A stretch of DNA of 64,000 nt, from the NCBI GenBank assembly GCA_020634115.1, contig JACKCH010000016.1, positions 62,001 to 126,000 on the forward strand, read 5' to 3'. The DNA is from Anaerolineaceae bacterium (GTDB taxonomy: Bacteria; Chloroflexota; Anaerolineae; Aggregatilineales; Phototrophicaceae). Shown here piece after piece: positions 8,218-17,371 of this stretch; position 1 is the stretch's first letter; the number at the start of each line of letters is the position of its first letter. A program made the position numbers and the translations under genes. Below the pieces are notes generated by a model, which worked only from the letters and a program-made list of their open reading frames with translations, made no database searches and was not told the origin of the DNA.

Positions 8218-9171
8218 ATGGCAACAACAGCGGGCATTCCTCCTTCGCCTTCCGTGTCAAACCCCGCCCCGACCCGGCGGCGGTCACTGTCGGATCGGTG
8301 GTATTCCATTCTGCTGATTACGCCGGCTATGATTTTTATCCTGATCTTCGCCCTTTTCCCCCTCGGCTACGCCATTGACGTGTCTTTTCGTTATGCCGAC
8401 CTGACCAGTCCCCAGGGCATTGCCGACTTCGTGGGTCTGGATAACTACCGTTTCGCGCTGCACGACAACATCTTCTGGTCATCCGTCCAGCGGACACTGA
8501 CGTTTGCGATAGCCGCCGTTGGCGTGGAGATGGTGCTGGGCATCGGTATCGCCTTCCTGCTTTACCAGATGAAATGGTTCAAAGGCATTGCACGCAGCCT
8601 GTTTATCTTGCCGCTGGCGGCTTCGCCGGTGGCTGTCGGGCTGATCTGGCGCTATATGTATCACCCGGAATTTGGCGTTTACAACGGCATTCTATCCTCG
8701 CTCGGTCTACCAGAGCAGAACTGGCTGGGCAGCACCCAACTGGCAATGCCGAGTGTGATTATCTTTGACATCTGGCAGTGGACACCCTTCGTCGCGCTGA
8801 TTGTGCTGGCCGGGTTGCAGTCGCTCCCCAAAGAACCGTTCGAGGCCGCTCGGCTGGATAACGCCTCGACCTGGCGTGTCTTGCGCACCCTGACGTTCCC
8901 GATGCTGACGCCGGTGCTGACCCTGGTGTTCGTCCTGCGGGCGATTGACGCGGTACGGCTGTACGACGCGGTATTTTCGCTGACTCAGGGCGGGCCGGGA
9001 CAGGCAACTGAAGTCGTCACCTATTATCTGTATCGTCTCGGACTGCGCTTCTTCCGGTTGGATCAGGCCAGTGCGATGTCGCTGCTCTTCCTGTACGCGG
9101 TGGTCGTGTTCACGGGCATTCTCATGCGCCGTTTTATGCGCGACATTTCAGCCCGCGCCCGCAGAGGATAG
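8218..9171 (+). CDS. ABC sugar transporter permease (MalF/UgpA-like)
   Basis: 317 residues with six predicted membrane spans, starting with LLITPAMIFILIFALFPLGY at about residues 31-50. The EAA loop that contacts the ATPase is visible as EAARLDNASTWRVLRTLTFP. It precedes the partner permease by 21 bp. It forms half of the membrane channel of the importer whose binding protein is encoded just upstream. Confidence 0.88.
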   Translation: MATTAGIPPSPSVSNPAPTRRRSLSDRWYSILLITPAMIFILIFALFPLGYAIDVSFRYADLTSPQGIADFVGLDNYRFALHDNIFWSSVQRTLTFAIAAVGVEMVLGIGIAFLLYQMKWFKGIARSLFILPLAASPVAVGLIWRYMYHPEFGVYNGILSSLGLPEQNWLGSTQLAMPSVIIFDIWQWTPFVALIVLAGLQSLPKEPFEAARLDNASTWRVLRTLTFPMLTPVLTLVFVLRAIDAVRLYDAVFSLTQGGPGQATEVVTYYLYRLGLRFFRLDQASAMSLLFLYAVVVFTGILMRRFMRDISARARRG

Positions 9172-9192
9172 ACCCCTCAGGAGGGATAGACC

Positions 9193-10050
9193 ATGCAAGT
9201 TTCCAGAGTCAGTCTTGGCGACGTGGTACGGCATCTACTGGTGCTGGTGGTGTTGGTGATTTTCCTGTTTCCGATTTACTGGATGATCGCCACGTCCTTT
9301 AAGCCCGCCGAAGCGATTCTCACGCGCCCGCCGACGTGGGTGTTTACGCCAACCCTGGACAATTACATTTATGCCTTTGAAAAAGCCGATTTCGGGCGCT
9401 ACATCGGCAATACGCTCTATATCGCGGGGGTATCTACGCTGCTGGTGGTGGCCTTTGGGGCGCTGGCGTCCTACAGCTTCGCCCGCTACAACCCCGGCGA
9501 CGGCCACATCATGTTTTTCATCCTGACCACGCGCATGATGCCCGGTATCGCCGTCATCATCCCGTTTTTCCTGATCTTTCGGGAGATCGGGAACTCGGCC
9601 ATCGGCAAGGCCTTGTTCATCGGCCTGGATCGACCGTTTTCGCTCGTCATCGTTTATACGGTGTTGAATCTGCCGTTTGCCATCTGGCTGATGCACTCGT
9701 TCTTCCAGGACATCCCGGTGGAACTGGAAAACTCCGCTCGCCTGGATGGTTACACCCGTTTCCAGGTGTTCCGCAAGGTGGTGCTGCCGCTGGCCGCGCC
9801 GGGGATCGCCGTGACCGCGATTTTCAGCCTGATGTTCGCCTGGAATGAATTCCTGTTCGCCTTCATTCTGACACGCGATGTCGCCCGGACGATTACGGTG
9901 GGTGTATCCGGCTTCATTTCGCAGCAGGGCATCCTCTGGGGGCCATTGACGGCGGCGGCGGTGGTCTGTGTCGTCCCCATGCTGCTGTTTGCGCTGGCTT
10001 TGCAGCGTTACATGGTGCGCGGCCTGACATTCGGCGCGGTGCGCGGCTAG
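9193..10050 (+). CDS. ABC sugar transporter permease (MalG/UgpE-like)
   Basis: 285 residues, six predicted spans. The EAA loop reads ENSARLDGYTRFQVFRKVVL. The N-terminus (VLVVLVIFLFPIYWMIATSF) is typical of the MalG/UgpE group. The start has GGAGG 9 bp upstream. It pairs with the upstream permease as the heterodimeric channel. Confidence 0.88.
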   Translation: MQVSRVSLGDVVRHLLVLVVLVIFLFPIYWMIATSFKPAEAILTRPPTWVFTPTLDNYIYAFEKADFGRYIGNTLYIAGVSTLLVVAFGALASYSFARYNPGDGHIMFFILTTRMMPGIAVIIPFFLIFREIGNSAIGKALFIGLDRPFSLVIVYTVLNLPFAIWLMHSFFQDIPVELENSARLDGYTRFQVFRKVVLPLAAPGIAVTAIFSLMFAWNEFLFAFILTRDVARTITVGVSGFISQQGILWGPLTAAAVVCVVPMLLFALALQRYMVRGLTFGAVRG

Positions 10051-10068
10051 GGAGAAAGGGAACTATTC

Positions 10069-10290
10069 ATGACACTCTCAGATGCCTGGGATCGGTTGTT
10101 CTGGTCAATCATGATCGTGATTTTCATCGGTCTGGTCTGGATTGGCCTGCTGGAACAGGTCATCGGCCCCTGTGATGGCCCCGGCCTGGTCGTGGCCGTA
10201 GCGGTGGGCATTGCCTTTTTCTACCAGGGCTGGCATCAGGCGCGTACCCATCAAGACCCGGAGACGCAGACGACAGATGAGGACCTTTAG
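10069..10290 (+). CDS. Small two-span membrane protein within the ABC operon
   Basis: 73 residues with two hydrophobic segments (LFWSIMIVIFIGLVWIGLL at about 10-28 and GLVVAVAVGIAFFYQGW at about 40-56) and a short acidic tail. It lies 18 bp after the permease gene and 3 bp before the first ATPase gene, so it belongs to the transporter operon. Glycerol-type ABC operons (GlpSTPQUV, established knowledge) also carry two ATPases and a small DUF2160 membrane protein at this place. A weak likeness (DRLF...HLAWLGL-type core) exists, but I cannot confirm homology. Confidence 0.6.
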   Translation: MTLSDAWDRLFWSIMIVIFIGLVWIGLLEQVIGPCDGPGLVVAVAVGIAFFYQGWHQARTHQDPETQTTDEDL

Positions 10291-10293
10291 CTC

Positions 10294-11418
10294 ATGTTAG
10301 AACTTCGCACGGTCACAAAGAAATTCGGCCAGACCACAGCGGTCAGCGAGCTTAACCTCAGCACGGGCGAGTCGGAGTTCGTGGTGATCTTCGGCCCGGC
10401 GGGCGCGGGTAAAACGACGACCCTGAATCTGGTTGCCGGAACCGTCCAACCGACGGCGGGGGAGATTCTGTTCAAGGGGCAATCGCTCAACGGCGTTCCC
10501 CCCGAACATCGCAATATGTCTATGGTTTTTGAGAACTACGCGCTCTACTCGCACCTCAGTGTGTATGAAAACATTGCCTTCCCGCTGCGGGCGCGCAAAT
10601 TTTCCAACGACACCATCAAACGCATGGTGCATGATATGGCCGACGTGCTGCAAATCGGTGAATTTTTAGACCGGCGGCCTGGTTTCCTGAGCGGCGGCCA
10701 GCGGCAGCGGGTCGCGCTGGGGCGGGCGCTGGTGCGGGATGCGGACGTGTATCTGCTGGACGAGCCGATTTCGCACCTGGACGCGAAACTCCGCCACCGG
10801 ATGCGCGGCGAACTGAAGGCCATGTGCGCCAAGAAGGAAGCCATCATCCTGCATGTGACCCATGATTACCGGGAGGCAATGGCGCTTTCTGATCGCATGA
10901 TTGTGCTGAACAAGAGTAAGGTCATGCAGCAGGGGACGCCGGAGGAAATCTATCACTGGCCGGCCAACGAGTTTGTCGCCAGCTTCGTCGGTGAACCCCC
11001 GATGAGCTTCCTGGATGTCACCTACGACCCCGATAGTCAGCAATTGGCGGTCAAAGGCACGACGGCGAATCCGGTGGTATTGAATGCGCCGGATACCCCG
11101 GATGCGCGGGAAGCGTTGGCCGGGGCGGGCAAGCTGCGGGTTGGCGTGCGCGCCAGCGATGTCCAGATTTCAACCACGAATGACGAGTCGTTCAGCGTAC
11201 CGGCTGAGGTGTATGTGATCGAGACGCTGGGACATCAGAATATCGTCACGGCGAAGGTCGGTAGTGACCTGGTGAAAATCGTGACCAAACCGGAATTTGA
11301 ACTGGCCGTTCGTGACACGATCTGGCTGAACATCGGTCCCCAGAATTACCACCTGTTTGCTGATGGGAAAGCAATCTCTCATCCCCGGCGTCAGGTTGGC
11401 GAATTCCAGCCGGCCTGA
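10294..11418 (+). CDS. ABC transporter ATP-binding protein 1 (MalK/UgpC class)
   Basis: 374 residues. Walker A is GPAGAGKTT, the Q-loop region reads MVFENYALYSHLSVYENIAF with glutamate in place of the usual Q, the signature is LSGGQRQRVALGRAL, Walker B is VYLLDEP and the H-loop VTHDYREA. A C-terminal TOBE/OB-like regulatory region follows. The glutamate in the Q-loop is shared by the next gene product. It would work as a heterodimer with the next ATPase. Confidence 0.88.
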   Translation: MLELRTVTKKFGQTTAVSELNLSTGESEFVVIFGPAGAGKTTTLNLVAGTVQPTAGEILFKGQSLNGVPPEHRNMSMVFENYALYSHLSVYENIAFPLRARKFSNDTIKRMVHDMADVLQIGEFLDRRPGFLSGGQRQRVALGRALVRDADVYLLDEPISHLDAKLRHRMRGELKAMCAKKEAIILHVTHDYREAMALSDRMIVLNKSKVMQQGTPEEIYHWPANEFVASFVGEPPMSFLDVTYDPDSQQLAVKGTTANPVVLNAPDTPDAREALAGAGKLRVGVRASDVQISTTNDESFSVPAEVYVIETLGHQNIVTAKVGSDLVKIVTKPEFELAVRDTIWLNIGPQNYHLFADGKAISHPRRQVGEFQPA

Positions 11419-11431
11419 GGAGGATCATACT

Positions 11432-12520
11432 GTGGCATCCGTAGAATTGAGAAATCTGCGAAAAACATACGACAAAAAAAACTGGGCGGTGGATGACGTT
11501 TCGCTGACCATCCCCGATGGCGAACTGCTGGCGCTGCTGGGGCCGTCCGGCTGTGGCAAGTCGTCCACCATGCGCATGATTGCCGGTCTGGAAGAACTGA
11601 CGAGCGGTGAGATTTACTTTGACGGCCAGTTAATCAACCGTGTGCCGCCCCAAAAGCGTAACGTGGCGATGGTCTTTGAAACCTACGCGCTCTATCCGAC
11701 GCTGACGGTGTACGAGAATCTGGCCTTTCCGCTGCGTTCGGCGGGGTGGGCCAAGCAAGACATCACGAAACGAGTGGATGAAATTGTAGATATTCTGGGC
11801 GTCCAGGAGTTCCTGACGCACAAGCCGCGTGAACTGAGCAGCGGGCAGTCGCAGCTCGTCGGCCTGGGCCGGGCGCTGATGCGGCAGCCGAATGTCTTCG
11901 TCATGGATGAGCCAATCTCGCACCTGGATACCCGGCTGCGCAGCCGGATGCGTTCGTATATCAAGCGGCTGCACCTCGACCTGGGTTACACCATGCTGTA
12001 TGTCACCCATGACCAGGAAGAGGCGATGGCGCTGGCTGACCGCATCGCCATTATGGAACGGGGCAAAATCGTTCAGGCCGGGACGCCCCAGGAAATTTTC
12101 CATGACCCGATCAATATGTATGTGGGCGGGTTTGTGGGCGAACCGCCGATGAACTTCCTGGCGTGCCAGGCCGAGCGGCAGAATGACACCCTCAGCCTGT
12201 CGTATAAAGGTCACGCCATCCCTTTACCGGGTGATACGGCGGCGACCCGGCAGGACATCCCGCGCGATGTGGTGGTGGGAGTGCGGCCTTTTTACATTGA
12301 TAGTGCGCCCGCGCCCAGTGACCGGCACACCATCCCGGCTGATGTTTTCGTGGTGGAGGCAATGGGCGACTCAGCCGTCATCAGCGTCAATGCTGAGGAT
12401 ACCCGGTTGCAGGTGGTGACGGAATCGCACACCACCATCCGCAGCGGCGATACGGTGTGGTTGGGGATTGATCCGGCTTATATGCTGCTGTTCGACCAAG
12501 TGACCGGAGCGCGTCTTTAA
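11432..12520 (+). CDS. ABC transporter ATP-binding protein 2 (MalK/UgpC class, atypical LSSGQ signature)
   Basis: 362 residues from a GTG at 11432, chosen because TGAGGAGGA lies just upstream; a longer in-frame extension overlaps the previous gene by more than 60 bp. Walker A is GPSGCGKSS, Walker B VFVMDEP, H-loop VTHDQEEA. The signature reads LSSGQSQLVGLGRAL in place of LSGGQ, and the Q-loop has VFETYAL. The pair of unequal ATPases suggests a heterodimeric motor with possibly one degenerate nucleotide site. Confidence 0.87.
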   Translation: MASVELRNLRKTYDKKNWAVDDVSLTIPDGELLALLGPSGCGKSSTMRMIAGLEELTSGEIYFDGQLINRVPPQKRNVAMVFETYALYPTLTVYENLAFPLRSAGWAKQDITKRVDEIVDILGVQEFLTHKPRELSSGQSQLVGLGRALMRQPNVFVMDEPISHLDTRLRSRMRSYIKRLHLDLGYTMLYVTHDQEEAMALADRIAIMERGKIVQAGTPQEIFHDPINMYVGGFVGEPPMNFLACQAERQNDTLSLSYKGHAIPLPGDTAATRQDIPRDVVVGVRPFYIDSAPAPSDRHTIPADVFVVEAMGDSAVISVNAEDTRLQVVTESHTTIRSGDTVWLGIDPAYMLLFDQVTGARL

Positions 12521-12552
12521 GCGGACGGCTCAATCAGAGAAAGTAGCGGCGG

Positions 12553-13263
12553 ATGACTGAGGAAACCCTGACTTACCGTGAAATTGCCCGGATGATTGAC
12601 ATCAGCGCCGTGCAAGCGCCGCAGGGCGAAACTGAAATCCGGGAACTCATCAACTATGCGAAAGAATATGGATTCGGCGCGGTACACGTCCTCCCGGCCT
12701 GGGTTTCATTTGCCCGTTCCCTGCTGAATGGCGCAGATGGAATCGCCCTGGGCGCACCGGTAGGCTTTCCGTCCGGTGGCAACCATGCCGCTATCAAGCG
12801 GGCAGAAGCGCAGCAGATGATCGCTGACGGCATTGACGAACTCGACATGATGATTAATGTCGGCAAGCTGCGTTCCGGGGATGACGGCTACGTGCTGGAC
12901 GAACTGAAGGCAGTCATCACCGAAGTGAGCGTGCCGGTTAAAGTGATCCTGGAAACGCATTACCTGAACGATGATGAAATCAAGCGCGCCTGTGCCATGT
13001 GTATTGCTGCCGGTGCGCGCTACGTGAAAACCTCCACCGGTTGGGCGCCAACCGGCGCGACGATGGCGAATATCCGCGTGATTACGTCCTGCACGGGCGG
13101 GCGGATCGGCGTCAAAGCCTCCGGCGGCATCCGCAACCTGAACACCCTGATTGAGATGTACCGGTTGGGGGTGCGCCGCTTTGGGATCAACCTGTTGGCT
13201 TCGGTGGAAATTGTCCAGGCCTGCCGGGAACTCCCGGAAGGTCGTGTCAGGATCACGCCATGA
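12553..13263 (+). CDS. deoC: Deoxyribose-phosphate aldolase (DERA) family
   Basis: 236 residues, normal for DeoC. The two active lysine motifs are seen: VKTSTGWAPTGAT (Schiff-base lysine) and GVKASGGIRN (proton-relay lysine). The usual N-terminal DxTxL is changed to MIDISAVQ, so the substrate may not be deoxyribose 5-phosphate itself. It starts 32 bp after the transporter ATPase and its stop overlaps the start of the following kinase (ATGA). A kinase plus aldolase is the usual way to cleave an imported sugar. Confidence 0.82.
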   Translation: MTEETLTYREIARMIDISAVQAPQGETEIRELINYAKEYGFGAVHVLPAWVSFARSLLNGADGIALGAPVGFPSGGNHAAIKRAEAQQMIADGIDELDMMINVGKLRSGDDGYVLDELKAVITEVSVPVKVILETHYLNDDEIKRACAMCIAAGARYVKTSTGWAPTGATMANIRVITSCTGGRIGVKASGGIRNLNTLIEMYRLGVRRFGINLLASVEIVQACRELPEGRVRITP

Positions 13264-14792
13264 CGACTCTTCTCGCTTACGATCTGGGAACCGGGGGATG
13301 CAAGGCCTCGTTGTATAACGCGGCGGGTCACGCACTGGCGTCGGTCTTTCAGGCCTACGATACCCGTTACCCCCAGGCCGGGTGGCACGAACAGCGCCCG
13401 CAGGACTGGTGGGAGGCGGTGGTCGCCAGCACCCGCGCACTGCTGACGGCCAGCGGGGCGCAGCCCGACTCTATACGCGGCATTGCCCTTTCCGGGCAGA
13501 GTCTGGCGGTGGTGCCGCTGGATGCAGCGGGGAATCTGCTCCGTGAGTATGTCCCCATCTGGTCGGATACACGCCCCGCCGCCCAGGTACAGCGTTTTTT
13601 CAGCCGGGTTGACCCGGACACCTGGTATCTGACCACCGGCAACGGCTTTTCCAGCGAGACTTACTCGGTCTTTAAGATCATGTGGTATCACGATCACGAG
13701 CCGGAAATGTTCGCTCGAATCGCCCGGATTGTCGGCTCGAAGGATTACATCAATTTCCGTCTGACCGGGCAAATCGTGACCGATCATTCCTATGCTTCCG
13801 GCAGTGGCGTGTATAACCTGGTCGAACGTCAGTATGATGACCGCTTCTTGGCGGCCAGCGACCTACCGGCCAGCCTGTTCCCCCCGATTGTGGAATCCAC
13901 CACGTCGCTCGGCCAACTCCGCGCGGAAGCAGCGGCGGCACTGGGGCTACCACGCAGCGTCGAGGTGTTCTGTGGCGGCGTGGATAACTCCTGCATGGCT
14001 CTAGGGGCGGGCAACGCCCGTGAAGGAGCGATTTATCTCTCGCTGGGTTCATCGGCCTGGCTGGCTGTGTCCTCAGCCCAACCCATCGTTGACCTGGCGA
14101 TTAAACCTTTTGTTTTCGCCCACGTCATCCCCCACATGACGACTTCGGCCACCTCCATTTTCGCAGCGGGCAGTTCATTGCGCTGGCTGCGCGATGCCGT
14201 GTTTTATGGCTTCAAGGAACGCGCCGCACAGGAAAACCGCGATGCCTACGATTTGATGGTCGAAACCGCACTGGAATCGCCCATTGGCGCGAACGGCCTT
14301 TTCTTCAATCCGAGTCTGGCGGGCGGGTCGGCGGCGTACTCCAACCCGCATATCCGGGGCGCATTTCTGGGGCTAGACCTGCGCCATACGCAGAACGACC
14401 TGATTCGCGCGGTGCTGGAAGGGATCGCGTTTGACCTCTCCATTATGTATAAGAAACTCGCCAATCTGGTCGAACTGGAAGACCTGATCCTGATGGTCGG
14501 TGGGGGCAGCAACAGCCCACAGTGGCGGCAAATCTTCGCGGACGTGTTCAACCGGCCTTTCGCTAAAGCCAACGTCGGCCAGGATGCGGCTTCGCTGGGC
14601 GCGGCGGCGGTGGCCGCAGTCGGGAGCGGCCTATGGGCTGATTTCCGGGTGGTCGAAACGGTCATCGAACATCAAGACACCACTTATCCTGATTCAGCAG
14701 CCGTTGTGCAATACCAGCGCCTGCTGGCTGTCTACCAACGAACCTGGGAACAACTGTCGGAAATCGCTGATCTGATGCAATCACTGACGTGA
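13260..14792 (+). CDS. FGGY-family carbohydrate kinase (xylulokinase-like)
   Basis: 510 residues. N-terminal motif AYDLGTGGCKASLYN, central FCGGVDNSCMALGAG and C-terminal LILMVGGGSNSPQWRQIFAD are as in FGGY kinases. It is a distant paralogue of the kinase at 1657-3162, so the island has two sugar kinases on opposite strands. Translational coupling to the DERA gene by a 4-bp overlap suggests that it makes the phosphosugar the aldolase cleaves. Exact substrate unknown. Confidence 0.83.
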   Translation: MTTLLAYDLGTGGCKASLYNAAGHALASVFQAYDTRYPQAGWHEQRPQDWWEAVVASTRALLTASGAQPDSIRGIALSGQSLAVVPLDAAGNLLREYVPIWSDTRPAAQVQRFFSRVDPDTWYLTTGNGFSSETYSVFKIMWYHDHEPEMFARIARIVGSKDYINFRLTGQIVTDHSYASGSGVYNLVERQYDDRFLAASDLPASLFPPIVESTTSLGQLRAEAAAALGLPRSVEVFCGGVDNSCMALGAGNAREGAIYLSLGSSAWLAVSSAQPIVDLAIKPFVFAHVIPHMTTSATSIFAAGSSLRWLRDAVFYGFKERAAQENRDAYDLMVETALESPIGANGLFFNPSLAGGSAAYSNPHIRGAFLGLDLRHTQNDLIRAVLEGIAFDLSIMYKKLANLVELEDLILMVGGGSNSPQWRQIFADVFNRPFAKANVGQDAASLGAAAVAAVGSGLWADFRVVETVIEHQDTTYPDSAAVVQYQRLLAVYQRTWEQLSEIADLMQSLT

Positions 14793-14841
14793 GGTCAATG
14801 TAATCCATAATCCCCGATTGGCCTGATGAGGACCCTACTCT

Positions 14842-15435
14842 ATGAGAAACAGACCTTTCACCTTCGACATCTCCATAGCGGACGCCCTGCTGTCCACCTA
14901 TGACCATCACATCGAGCGGTATCTCTCGGATATGCCGGGCATGTTCGCGGATACCGCCGCCTACACAGCGCAGTTGCAGCAGGAAAACCCGCTGCTCTAC
15001 GAAGTCTATGAAATCAAGCTCCCGGAAGTCGCCGGGGAGCTGCTGCATGGGCTGTCCGTCGTGCATCCGGGGCAAGTGGGCGACGAGTACTTCATGACCA
15101 AAGGACACTTCCATACCGTGCTGGCGACTGCCGAAGTGTATTACTGCCTGAAGGGCGAGGGCGTGATGGTCATGGAGACGCCGGAAGGCGACTGGGCCGT
15201 TGAGCCGCTGCGTCCGGGAAGCGTGCTGTACGTGCCGCCCCGTTGGGCGCATCGCTCGGTCAACACCGGGCTGGCCGATGACCTGGTGACGTTCTTCGTC
15301 TACCCCGGCAACGCCGGTCACGACTATGGCACGATTGAAACCCAGGGTTTTCGCAAACTCGTTCTTAATCGTCGCGGGGAAACGCAGCTTGTGGATAACC
15401 CGCGCTGGCTTGCTCCAGAGGAGCGCATGTCATGA
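14842..15435 (+). CDS. pgiA: Cupin-type glucose-6-phosphate isomerase
   Basis: 197 residues. The cupin metal motif GDEYFMTKGHFHT and, further on, the E in AEVYYCLKGEG and the H in PPRWAHRSVNTG match the archaeal-type PGI (PgiA) family, which interconverts glucose 6-phosphate and fructose 6-phosphate with a bound metal. The end overlaps the next gene by 4 bp. The cupin form is unrelated to the common PGI fold. Confidence 0.8.
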   Translation: MRNRPFTFDISIADALLSTYDHHIERYLSDMPGMFADTAAYTAQLQQENPLLYEVYEIKLPEVAGELLHGLSVVHPGQVGDEYFMTKGHFHTVLATAEVYYCLKGEGVMVMETPEGDWAVEPLRPGSVLYVPPRWAHRSVNTGLADDLVTFFVYPGNAGHDYGTIETQGFRKLVLNRRGETQLVDNPRWLAPEERMS

Positions 15436-16397
15436 ACCTTAAAGACTATCGGGTACTGGTGACCGCAACCTCTTACGCGATGGATGATCCCACCCTGCGT
15501 ACCGACCTCGAAGCGAAGGTTGGTGAAGTCATCTATAACACCACCGCGCACCCTTTGACTGCCGGTGAACTGGTTGAACTGATCGCAGGCATTGACGGGA
15601 TGATTGCCGGGCTGGACATCATTGATTCCCAGGTCATTCAGGCGGCAGACCGCTTGAAAGTGATCGCTCGTTACGGTGTGGGTCTGGATCGGGTTGACCT
15701 GGAAGCCGCCCGCGACAAGGGCATCATCGTGACCAATACGCCGGGGGCAAATGCGACATCAGTGGCGGAACTGACGGTGGGCTTGATGATTGCCCTGACA
15801 CGGAACATCATTGAGGCTGACCGGCGCACCCGCGCGGGCGAGTGGCCGCGCATGAAGGGGACGACCCTCACGGGCAAAACTATTGGCCTGTTGGGGCTGG
15901 GCGCAATCGGGCATCGGGTCGCCCGCTTGCTCAGTGGGTTCGACTGCCACCTGATCGGCTATGATCCCTTCATCCTCGCTGAGGAGGCCGCGCAATTTGG
16001 GGTCGAATGGGCGGAACGCGACGCGGTTATCCGGCGGGCGGATATTCTCTCGCTCCACTTCCCACCGGATCCGTCCACGGAAAACCTGCTCAACCATGAA
16101 ATGATCGCCAGCATGAAAGACGGAGCTTATCTCATCAACACCGCCCGCAGCGAATTAGTGGATGAAGCGGCATTGATTGATGCGCTCCGTACTGGCAAAA
16201 TTGCGGGGGTTGCGCTCGACACGTTTCATCAGGAGCCACCCGGCGCTGACCATCCGATTTTTCAGTTTTCCCAGGTGGTGGCAACTCCCCATACCGGCGC
16301 GCATACCGACGACGCCACGCGGGCGATGGGGCGGATTGCGCTGGAAGACTGTCTGGCCGTCCTGCGTGGTGAAGAACCGCTGCATCGCATTGTGTGA
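15432..16397 (+). CDS. D-isomer-specific 2-hydroxyacid dehydrogenase (phosphoglycerate-dehydrogenase-like)
   Basis: 321 residues. The NAD-binding glycine motif GLLGLGAIGHRVARLL, the substrate-side stretch ARYGVGLDRVDLEAARDKGI, TPGANATSVAELTVGLM, the arginine region LINTARSELVDEAAL and the catalytic histidine in TPHTGAHT are visible. It is the last intact gene of the sugar operon. It may act on a keto or hydroxy acid made from the imported sugar rather than in serine biosynthesis; this is inference from context. Confidence 0.8.
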   Translation: MNLKDYRVLVTATSYAMDDPTLRTDLEAKVGEVIYNTTAHPLTAGELVELIAGIDGMIAGLDIIDSQVIQAADRLKVIARYGVGLDRVDLEAARDKGIIVTNTPGANATSVAELTVGLMIALTRNIIEADRRTRAGEWPRMKGTTLTGKTIGLLGLGAIGHRVARLLSGFDCHLIGYDPFILAEEAAQFGVEWAERDAVIRRADILSLHFPPDPSTENLLNHEMIASMKDGAYLINTARSELVDEAALIDALRTGKIAGVALDTFHQEPPGADHPIFQFSQVVATPHTGAHTDDATRAMGRIALEDCLAVLRGEEPLHRIV

Positions 16398-16486
16398 TCA
16401 CGCGGTATGGGATGTGAATCGGGATCGAGTCCCCTCGATACAGGGGTTGAGAGGATGACGCTTTTTAAAAGGATGGTTCTTCGAAT

Positions 16487-16687
16487 GGGCCATTCCTGGA
16501 TATTCCGATTATGCCGACCGGGGGCATATCGGTAGATAACGTCGCAGACTGGTTTGCCGCCGGTGTTGTTGCGGTCAGCGCGGGCAGTGAATTGTGTCCG
16601 TCTCAGTGGGTCAAAGAATCCCGTTTTGATGAGATTAAAAGCCGCGTGCAGCTTTTCGCAGCCGCTGTAAAGCAGGCTCGCGCCTGA
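16487..16687 (+). pseudogene. 3-prime remnant of a KDPG/KHG aldolase gene (eda-like)
   Basis: The frame reads GPFLDIPIMPTGGISVDN and then VADWFAAGVVAVSAGSEL, ending at TGA 16685-16687. This is the conserved C-terminal phosphate-binding half of 2-keto-3-deoxy-6-phosphogluconate aldolase. An in-frame TAA at 16466 closes the frame upstream and the first two thirds, including the catalytic lysine, are missing. It follows the dehydrogenase gene and was probably once the last gene of the operon. Confidence 0.7.
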
Positions 16688-16696
16688 TTGCACCAA

Positions 16697-17110
16697 GCAA
16701 GGACTTTTACCATCACAAATGACTCGAAGCAGTATGCGATTTCCCACAAATCGGTTCCGACTTTCTATTTCATCGGCGTCACCACCGGCAAATCCTCGAT
16801 CAATAAGGTATTCCCGCTCTGGGCGAAAGCCCTGGGTCGCCCGGATGTCGTGCTGGAAGGGATTGACTGCCAGCTTAACGACGATCCGAAAATTATCATC
16901 AGGCAGTTGCTCAGATCAAATATGATCCGCTGTCATTGGGTGCGCTGGTTACAGCTCTTAAGATCAATCTGCTGAACGCCGCCCGTGATATGTTCGACGA
17001 CCTCGACCCCTATGCCCAGATTCGCGGCGAAGTCTCCTCGATCTCCAAACGGGGTGATGCCCTGCACGGCCACGCCAAAGACCCGATTACATCCGGCCTC
17101 AGCCTGCACC
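16697..17110 (+). pseudogene. Degenerate shikimate-dehydrogenase-like gene fragment
   Basis: Two adjoining frames give one protein-like text: GVTTGKSSINKVFPLWAKAL plus VVLEGIDCQL in the first, and KYDPLSLGALVTALKINLLN, then DPYAQIRGEVSSISKRGDAL and HAKDPITSGLSL in the second. It resembles the substrate-binding part of shikimate/quinate dehydrogenases. A frameshift near 16890-16930 separates the parts and the NAD-binding half is missing after about 17110. Identification is from memory of the family and moderate. Confidence 0.5.
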
Positions 17111-17371
17111 GCCGCCAGATGACCCCGGAGATCATCCCCCGCGAACAGGTCACGGATCAGCAGCCCGTTCATCTGACCACCCAGCACCACCAATCTAGCA
17201 GGGCAGCATCAATAGGTGGTCAGGATGTCAATACCACAAATCCATTCGTTCGGGATAACCATATCCGGCTGACCTTGCTCGCTAAATTGTAGCGATAATA
17301 GCGTTCAGCACTGCCTGTACGCCCAGGATGATATAGTCGGCATTATCCGCGACATAGCATGTTCAAGATTT
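17111..17371. other. No intact gene seen
   Basis: About 260 bases between the dehydrogenase fragment and the HEPN gene. Short open stretches occur on both strands, but none forms a convincing protein. A minus-strand stretch near 17110-17193 (LGGQMNGLLIRDLFAGDDL) reads somewhat protein-like and may be another gene scrap. Confidence 0.4.
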
